From NCBI GenBank assembly GCA_964633465.1, contig CAZWGB010000044.1, forward strand, positions 1-10,547: a stretch of 10,547 nt of DNA, in the 5' to 3' direction. Positions 5,386 to 10,547 of this stretch are shown in pieces (position 1 is the stretch's first letter; every line of letters starts with the position of its first letter). Source of the DNA: DTSX01 sp964633465. Its GTDB lineage: Bacteria; Pseudomonadota; Gammaproteobacteria; Steroidobacterales; UBA11654. Below the pieces are notes generated by a model that searched no databases, was not told the origin of the DNA, and saw nothing but the letters and a program-made list of their open reading frames with translations. Both the position numbers and the translations under genes were made by a program.

Positions 5386-7028
5386 TGAAAACAAAAAACA
5401 TATCTCAACAGTTGGTTTCAAATTTGAATACAAGGTCTGAGGCCTATGTAGAAAACTCTAGCGTGATGCTGGAAAAACTTGGTGAAATCGACAAACTGTT
5501 GGATCTCGCAGCAGCTGGCGGTGGTGAAGCTCATCATAAGCGATTGGCTAAAAAAGGTAAAATGCCTATCAGAGAAAGGATCATCAATGTTTTGGATCCC
5601 GATTCACCTTTTCTTGAAATCAGTCCTCTGGCAGCTTATGGCTCCAGTTACACCATTGGTGGAGGTGCAGTAGCTGGTATTGGTGTTATTGCTGGAGTGG
5701 AGTGCGTTATTTTTGGTAATGATCCGTCTGTTCTTGCAGGAGCACTAACACCCTATGCTGCTAAGAAGTGGATGCGGTCACTAGAGATTGCTAGAGAAAA
5801 CAACATTCCCTACATCAGTTTTGTTGAATCGGCTGGGGCAGATTTAAGAATTGATCCTACTAAGGCAAGCGAACCCAATATCGGATTAGGTCATTTTGCG
5901 GAAACGGGTAGGGCTTTTTACGATACGATCGAGCTATCTAAGATGAGAATTCCAACTGTTTGTGTTGTTTTCGGTTCCTCTACCGCTGGCGGTGCTTATC
6001 AACCAGGTATGTCTGATTACAATATTTTCATTAAGGAAAAATCCAAGGTTTTCCTGGCCGGTCCTCCATTGGTAAAAATGGCTACGGGAGAAGAGTCCGA
6101 CTCTGAAACACTTGGCGGTGCTCAAATGCATTCGGAAGCTTCAGGTTTATCTGACTATCTTGCTGAAGATGAAATGGATGCCTTACGGATGTGTCGCGAA
6201 GTTGTTTCACATCTTAATTGGAGAAAGCCCGGACCGACACCATCAAAAATAGAAGAAGAACCCATTTACAATTCAGAAGAATTATTGGGGCTAGTCAGTG
6301 AAGATCTTAAAACTCCTTTTGACATCCGGGAGGTCATTGCTCGGTTTGTTGACGGTTCGTGTTTTGAAGAATTTAAACCGCTTTTTGGTCCAACCATGGT
6401 TTGTGGCTGGGCTTCAGTTCATGGATATCCTGTGGGTATTTTAGGCAACAATGGGGCAATTTATCCAGACTCGTCTCAAAAAGCTGCTCATTTTATACAA
6501 CTTTGCAATCAGACGGATACACCAATTATTTTTTTGCAAAATGTGACCGGTTTTCTAGTGGGTAAGGATTTTGAAAGTGCGGGAATCGTCAAAAAAGGCT
6601 CACAACTGATCAATGCTGTTTCAAATTCAACCGTCCCACACATTACGATTATTATCGGCGCTTCTTATGGAGCTGGGACCTATGCCATGTCAGGTAGAGC
6701 TTATAACAATCGTTTCACTTTTATTTGGCCTACGGCAAAAATTGCCGTTATGGGTCCTAAGCAAATAGCAGGCGTTATGTCGATGGTTAGAAGGGGGGCA
6801 GCTTTAAGAAAAGGTGAGAAATTTGATGAAGATGAAGATGCAATGATTGTCAAGGCTGTAGAAGAAATTCAGGAAAAAGGATCGTTGGCCTTGGCGGCGA
6901 CGGGTTTAATCAGTGATGATGGGATCATTGATCCCAGAGATACGCGAACCGTTCTGGGTTTTTGTTTGTCGGTTGTCAGGAACAAAGCTATTGAGGGTGC
7001 TAAATCATATGGGGTATTCAGATTGTGA
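5385..7028 (+). CDS. Acyl-CoA carboxylase carboxyltransferase (beta) subunit
   Basis: The carboxyltransferase subunit transfers CO2 from biotin to an acyl-CoA. The 547 residues show the two crotonase-like halves. The first oxyanion segment is GSSTAGGAYQPGMSD (197-211), followed by KVFLAGPPLVKMATGEE; the second is GASYGAGTYAMSGRAY (425-440). The latter pattern belongs to the methylcrotonyl/geranyl-CoA lineage, which carboxylates the gamma carbon of 2-enoyl-CoAs, not to the propionyl-CoA type. It is not a close match to typical LiuB as I remember it: the segment around LEIARENNIPYISFVESAGAD is nearer to the AccD2-type proteins found beside DUF1446 genes. I chose the ATG at 5385, seven bases after the AAAAGGG ribosome site; the in-frame TTG at 5379 would be only one base from it. 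The stop overlaps the GTG of the alpha subunit by four bases, implying coupled translation of a 1:1 complex. Confidence 0.95.
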   Translation: MKTKNISQQLVSNLNTRSEAYVENSSVMLEKLGEIDKLLDLAAAGGGEAHHKRLAKKGKMPIRERIINVLDPDSPFLEISPLAAYGSSYTIGGGAVAGIGVIAGVECVIFGNDPSVLAGALTPYAAKKWMRSLEIARENNIPYISFVESAGADLRIDPTKASEPNIGLGHFAETGRAFYDTIELSKMRIPTVCVVFGSSTAGGAYQPGMSDYNIFIKEKSKVFLAGPPLVKMATGEESDSETLGGAQMHSEASGLSDYLAEDEMDALRMCREVVSHLNWRKPGPTPSKIEEEPIYNSEELLGLVSEDLKTPFDIREVIARFVDGSCFEEFKPLFGPTMVCGWASVHGYPVGILGNNGAIYPDSSQKAAHFIQLCNQTDTPIIFLQNVTGFLVGKDFESAGIVKKGSQLINAVSNSTVPHITIIIGASYGAGTYAMSGRAYNNRFTFIWPTAKIAVMGPKQIAGVMSMVRRGAALRKGEKFDEDEDAMIVKAVEEIQEKGSLALAATGLISDDGIIDPRDTRTVLGFCLSVVRNKAIEGAKSYGVFRL

Positions 7029-8956
7029 CGACATTTTCTACCATCCTTGTTGCCAACCGTGGAGAAATTGCCAGCCGCGTTATCAGAAGCGCCCAAAAAA
7101 TGGGTATCAAATGCGTTGCAATTTACGTTGAGGCAGATAAAAACGCTCCTTACCTGGCTCAAGCTGACCAGAGCATAAAACTGGATACCAGTTATCTAGA
7201 TGCTGATGCAATCCTGAATGCTGCAAAAGTATCTCACTCAGAAGCCATTCATCCTGGCTATGGATTTCTCTCTGAGAATGCCAAATTTGCCAGCTCCGTT
7301 GAACAATCAGGTCTAGTTTGGATTGGTCCATCAGCAAATGTTATTTCCCAAATGGGCGATAAATTGAAAGCCAAAGATATTGCCGAAAGCGCCGGACTGC
7401 CGACACTACCCATCGCCTTGAAGAAATCAGATATTGATTCCATCGGGTTTCCATTATTGATCAAGGCTGCTGCAGGTGGAGGCGGGAAGGGTATGCGTGT
7501 AGTAAAGCATGCAGATGAACTGGATGAATCAGTCAATATGGCTCAAAAAGAGGCATTAAATGCCTTTGCCGACGACACTGTCTTTTTTGAAAGTTACATC
7601 TCACAATCTAGACACATAGAGATCCAAGTATTAGGTGACAATCACGGAAACATAATCCATCTGGGTGAACGGGAGTGTTCAATCCAGAGGCGACATCAGA
7701 AAATTATCGAAGAATCCCCATCATCAAGGATTAATTCCACTTTGAGAGAGCAGATTGGTGATGCAGCGGTTTCCTTGGCAAAAAAAATCAATTACCAATC
7801 AGCCGGAACCGTTGAGTTTTTATTTGATGATAAAACTGGCAAGTTCTGGTTTCTGGAAATGAATACGAGACTTCAAGTTGAGCATCCAGTAACCGAAGAA
7901 GTGACCGGCATAGATATCGTTGAGCAACAATTGCTAATTGCAGCAAACCAAGAATTGAGTATGTATCAGCAAGATATTTCTTGGGATGGGCATGCTATTG
8001 AGGCAAGAATTTATGCTGAAGATCCAAACAATGATTTTCTTCCATCAACAGGTAAACTTATCGCTAACCAAATTGAACCTAAAGATGGAATCCGGTGGGA
8101 TTCAGGAGTCGAGGTTGGTATGGTGATTGGAACTGATTTTGATCCCATGATGGCCAAAGTTATAGCACACAGTCCTTCCCGATTGGATGCCGCTAGAAAA
8201 CTTGCTAAAGAACTTGAAAGTACCCACTTTGGAGGGTTTTCTACCAATGTAGAATTCTTGGCTAGTATACTGCGTCACAAAGAATTTATTTTGGGCAACA
8301 CCACGACGGATTTCATTGACAGGTTTAATCCTTCAAGATCTCTGACGCTTCAGGAAAATGAGCAAAAGTCTGTTGCAATTACAGCTGCGCTCTGGCTCCA
8401 GGGTTTAAATAGGTCTCAGTCAGTAGTTTTGGAGAACATACCTTCCGGATGGAGCAATGCCAGGCTACCCAAACAGAGAATTTCGTTTGAGATGGATGCT
8501 CAGTTAATCGAAATTTACTACATGTGCAATCGTGATGGATCTTTTACCGTCGACAACCAACATGAGGTCGTATTGCATGATTGGTCTGAGTCAGCTGTGG
8601 ATATAGAGATTGATGGCATCAGAACCCTATCCAGCGTTTCAATGGATGGTGATCAACTGCTTGTCCAATGCTTGGGTGGAAATAAGCTCCTCACCATTCA
8701 GCCTAGGTTTAAATCTTCTTATGATCAGGAACAGCAGGGCTCACTTGTTTCACCGATGCCAGGAAAAGTTGTTGAGCTAAAAGTAAAGCAAGGAGACCGA
8801 GTCAAAGCTGGCGATAATCTTCTGATGATAGAGGCGATGAAAATGAACCACATTGTGAAAGCTAATGAAGATGGGATAATTGCTGAGCTTTTTGTTCAAG
8901 AAAATGACCAGTTAGACTACGGAGCAGTTTTAATGATAATTGAACCAAAGGGATAA
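7025..8956 (+). CDS. Acyl-CoA carboxylase alpha subunit (biotin carboxylase + BCCP)
   Basis: The subunit carboxylates its own biotin using ATP and bicarbonate, then delivers it to the beta subunit. Order of domains: biotin carboxylase N-domain starting ILVANRGEIA (7-16); ATP-grasp with glycine loop AAAGGGGKGMR (148-158), active-site run NTRLQVEHPVTE (280-291) including the catalytic E286 and R328 in RIYAEDP; a divergent BT linker domain (about 450-565) that would bind the beta subunit; and a C-terminal biotinyl domain with EAMKM, biotinylated lysine K606. The length of 643 residues is normal for methylcrotonyl- or geranyl-CoA carboxylase alpha. The GTG start at 7025 overlaps the beta stop as GTGA, and the N-terminus fits the family exactly, so no earlier start is needed. 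All catalytic residues that I can check are present. Substrate choice lies in the beta subunit and is unknown. Confidence 0.95.
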   Translation: MTTFSTILVANRGEIASRVIRSAQKMGIKCVAIYVEADKNAPYLAQADQSIKLDTSYLDADAILNAAKVSHSEAIHPGYGFLSENAKFASSVEQSGLVWIGPSANVISQMGDKLKAKDIAESAGLPTLPIALKKSDIDSIGFPLLIKAAAGGGGKGMRVVKHADELDESVNMAQKEALNAFADDTVFFESYISQSRHIEIQVLGDNHGNIIHLGERECSIQRRHQKIIEESPSSRINSTLREQIGDAAVSLAKKINYQSAGTVEFLFDDKTGKFWFLEMNTRLQVEHPVTEEVTGIDIVEQQLLIAANQELSMYQQDISWDGHAIEARIYAEDPNNDFLPSTGKLIANQIEPKDGIRWDSGVEVGMVIGTDFDPMMAKVIAHSPSRLDAARKLAKELESTHFGGFSTNVEFLASILRHKEFILGNTTTDFIDRFNPSRSLTLQENEQKSVAITAALWLQGLNRSQSVVLENIPSGWSNARLPKQRISFEMDAQLIEIYYMCNRDGSFTVDNQHEVVLHDWSESAVDIEIDGIRTLSSVSMDGDQLLVQCLGGNKLLTIQPRFKSSYDQEQQGSLVSPMPGKVVELKVKQGDRVKAGDNLLMIEAMKMNHIVKANEDGIIAELFVQENDQLDYGAVLMIIEPKG

Positions 8957-8958
8957 TT

Positions 8959-9564
8959 ATGGCCATCGTATCTACAAGAAAACTCAAATCCTTAAATGAA
9001 TTAAGCTCCAAACATATACAAGTGATTGAGGAATTTGAAAAGCTCCTTGAAATAGGCATTTCGGGCTTAACCATGGCAGATATCGCTGCAAAATTAAAAG
9101 TTTCACTAAGAACGTTATACGAAATAGCACCCAGTAAAGAGCATTTAATTACAGCAACAATGAATCGGGTGCTTACCAATATAGGTCAAGAGGCCAGTGC
9201 GTCAATCAAAGGAATTCAATCTCCTCTGTCCAAATTAAAAATGTATATAGAGATTGGGTATGCAGCAGTTGGACCCAGAATTAAGAAATTTTCCACCGAT
9301 CTCAGTAAAGTTCGAGGTGTGGAGGAAATGGCTGATTACCATCGAGATTATTTTGTTGCCCGAATTGAAGAATTGCTCGATGAAGCGATTGCATCTGATG
9401 AAATAGAGGATACAGACACCCATGTAGTTGCCATAGCACTGGGTGACTTTCCTCGTTTACTGTCCGATGATTTTTTCGAGGGAAAAACAAAATTAAAAAA
9501 TACACCTGAGGCCTCAGCACATTTGGTGGCTGATCTAATTTTGGACAGTCTTGAACGGAAATGA
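8959..9564 (+). CDS. TetR-family transcriptional regulator
   Basis: A 201-residue one-component regulator. The N-terminal helix-turn-helix spans about residues 33-57: GISGLTMADIAAKLKVS followed by the recognition helix SLRTLYEI and then APSKEHLI, a variant of the usual RTLYRHFxSKE signature. The C-terminal two thirds is helical and variable, the expected ligand-binding and dimer domain, with no relative I can name. The ATG follows a good AAAGGGA site with five bases of spacing and is two bases after the alpha-subunit stop. Being inside the operon it probably controls, it would be autoregulated; its likely site is the inverted repeat at 5343-5372. The ligand is plausibly an acyl-CoA intermediate of the pathway, by analogy with other TetR regulators of acyl-CoA catabolism; this is inference. 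Confidence 0.9.
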   Translation: MAIVSTRKLKSLNELSSKHIQVIEEFEKLLEIGISGLTMADIAAKLKVSLRTLYEIAPSKEHLITATMNRVLTNIGQEASASIKGIQSPLSKLKMYIEIGYAAVGPRIKKFSTDLSKVRGVEEMADYHRDYFVARIEELLDEAIASDEIEDTDTHVVAIALGDFPRLLSDDFFEGKTKLKNTPEASAHLVADLILDSLERK

Positions 9565-9573
9565 GAAGAATTT

Positions 9574-10547
9574 ATGACTGAAGAAATCATAAAGATTGCT
9601 AACTGTAGCGGTTACTACGGTGACAAACTCTCGGCCGCAAAAGAGATGGTTGAAGGCGGTCCTATTGATGTTTTAACTGGTGATTATCTAGCTGAACTTA
9701 CCATGGCGATTCTCTATTCCCAAAAATTACAGAGAGGAGAAGATAAAGGATATGTGGGGACATTTTTGAAGCAGCTCAAAGAAGTAGCAAAGATGTGCAA
9801 AGACAAGAATATCAAAATTATCTCCAATGCAGGGGGTCTTAACCCGAAGTCAATGGCTAAAGAGGTTGACACCATTCTTACTGAATTGGCCGTCGATTCA
9901 ACCGTTGCCTATATTCAAGGTGATGACTTGATCAAAGATCTCAAGCAACTGCAAACTGAAGGTGAAAGATTTGAGAACATGGATCGAAAAATACCTTTGG
10001 CAGAATCTGGCTGCAAGGTTCTCAGCGCAAACACTTACCTCGGTTGTTGGGGAATTAAAGAGGCATTGGATTTGGGAGCAGATATTGTCATTTGCCCTAG
10101 AGTCACAGATGCATCAGTAACCATGGGAGCTGCAGCTTGGAAATTTAATTGGCAAAGAGACGACTACGATGCGCTTGCTGGTTCATTGGCAGCTGGGCAT
10201 ATCATAGAGTGTGGTGCTCAGACAACCGGTGGCAATTATTCGTTCTTTGAGGAGGTGCCAACTTTTAAAAATATTGGCTATCCCATTGCTGAAATAGAAG
10301 AAGATGGATCTTTTACCATTACCAAACATCCAGATACAGGCGGGCTTGTTTCAATCGGTACTGTAACTGCACAATTGCTCTACGAAATTTCTGCACCGGA
10401 GTACCTAAACCCAGATGTAATTGCTCATTTTGATACTCTGAAAATGAAACAGGTCAGTGACGACAGGGTTAGAATCACAGGCTGCAAGGGCAGTAGTCCA
10501 CCGTCTACCCACAAGGTCTGTATTAATCTTGCAGGTGGTTATCGAAA
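9574..10547 (+). CDS. AtuA-family (DUF1446) protein, 3' end outside window
   Basis: The first 324 codons of an open frame that runs off the right edge without a stop. It matches the DUF1446/AtuA family by ANCSGYYGDKLSA (8-20), GPIDVLTGDYLAELTMAIL, IKIISNAGGLNPKSMA, GADIVICPRVTDASVTMGAAA and GHIIECGAQTTGGNYSFF. AtuA is required for acyclic terpene use in Pseudomonas, and relatives accompany acyl-CoA carboxylases in many bacteria; to my knowledge its reaction is not settled. The ATG at 9574 is preceded by GAGAAG with five bases of spacing and lies nine bases after the tetR stop, so it belongs to the same operon. Family members are usually some 450-600 residues, so a substantial part is missing here. 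The presence of AtuA alone does not prove terpene degradation. Confidence 0.9.
   Translation, partial: MTEEIIKIANCSGYYGDKLSAAKEMVEGGPIDVLTGDYLAELTMAILYSQKLQRGEDKGYVGTFLKQLKEVAKMCKDKNIKIISNAGGLNPKSMAKEVDTILTELAVDSTVAYIQGDDLIKDLKQLQTEGERFENMDRKIPLAESGCKVLSANTYLGCWGIKEALDLGADIVICPRVTDASVTMGAAAWKFNWQRDDYDALAGSLAAGHIIECGAQTTGGNYSFFEEVPTFKNIGYPIAEIEEDGSFTITKHPDTGGLVSIGTVTAQLLYEISAPEYLNPDVIAHFDTLKMKQVSDDRVRITGCKGSSPPSTHKVCINLAGGYR

Noticed and set aside
5385..8956. Naming the carboxylase liuB/liuD or atuC/atuF
   Set aside because: The residue that separates methylcrotonyl- from geranyl-CoA carboxylase (Phe versus Gly) could not be placed without an alignment, and the beta subunit looks distinct from typical LiuB, so no symbol is given.
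8862..9179. Minus-strand open frame of 105 codons across the alpha subunit-tetR junction
   Set aside because: It is antisense to two well-supported genes, has no ribosome site that I can see and resembles no family.

Overview
The window looks like chromosomal DNA from a moderately AT-rich gammaproteobacterium, quite possibly an uncultured marine one. This rests on a bcp-bepA pair typical of gammaproteobacteria, a proteobacterial-type lipoprotein and two- to three-gene operons with short spacers. The taxonomy is inference. I see no tRNA, rRNA, CRISPR array, transposase or integrase.

Left part (1-3331). An envelope and stress-protection pair lies on the minus strand: a thiol peroxidase of the Bcp/PrxQ family, followed by a periplasmic M48 zinc protease with a TPR tail (BepA-like, outer-membrane quality control). 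A 239-bp intergenic region follows, carrying a 10-bp direct repeat with an 11-bp period. It is shared with a divergent plus-strand gene for an unrecognised, highly charged lipoprotein.

Right part (3344-10547). Six genes form a divergent acyl-CoA catabolic locus. Leftward from a 75-bp control region run a DinB/MDMPI-fold metal-binding protein (TIGR03084 type) and an acyl-CoA dehydrogenase. Rightward run the beta and alpha subunits of a biotin-dependent acyl-CoA carboxylase of the methylcrotonyl/geranyl-CoA lineage, a TetR regulator, and the first 324 codons of an AtuA-family (DUF1446) protein cut by the window edge. The two carboxylase genes overlap by 4 bp and the next gaps are 2 and 9 bp, so the plus-strand side is one operon.

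The control region at 5310-5384 holds a perfect 11-bp inverted repeat lying over two back-to-back TATAAT boxes, one per strand. It is a strong candidate operator for the TetR protein encoded in the operon. The gene set suggests a pathway in which a branched or terpenoid-like acyl-CoA is dehydrogenated and then carboxylated. It resembles the Pseudomonas atu (acyclic terpene) and liu (leucine) pathways, and the mycobacterial accA2/accD2/fadE13 neighbourhood even more closely. The true substrate cannot be read from the sequence. The most interesting part of the window is this self-regulated carboxylase locus, with its poorly understood TIGR03084 and AtuA members.
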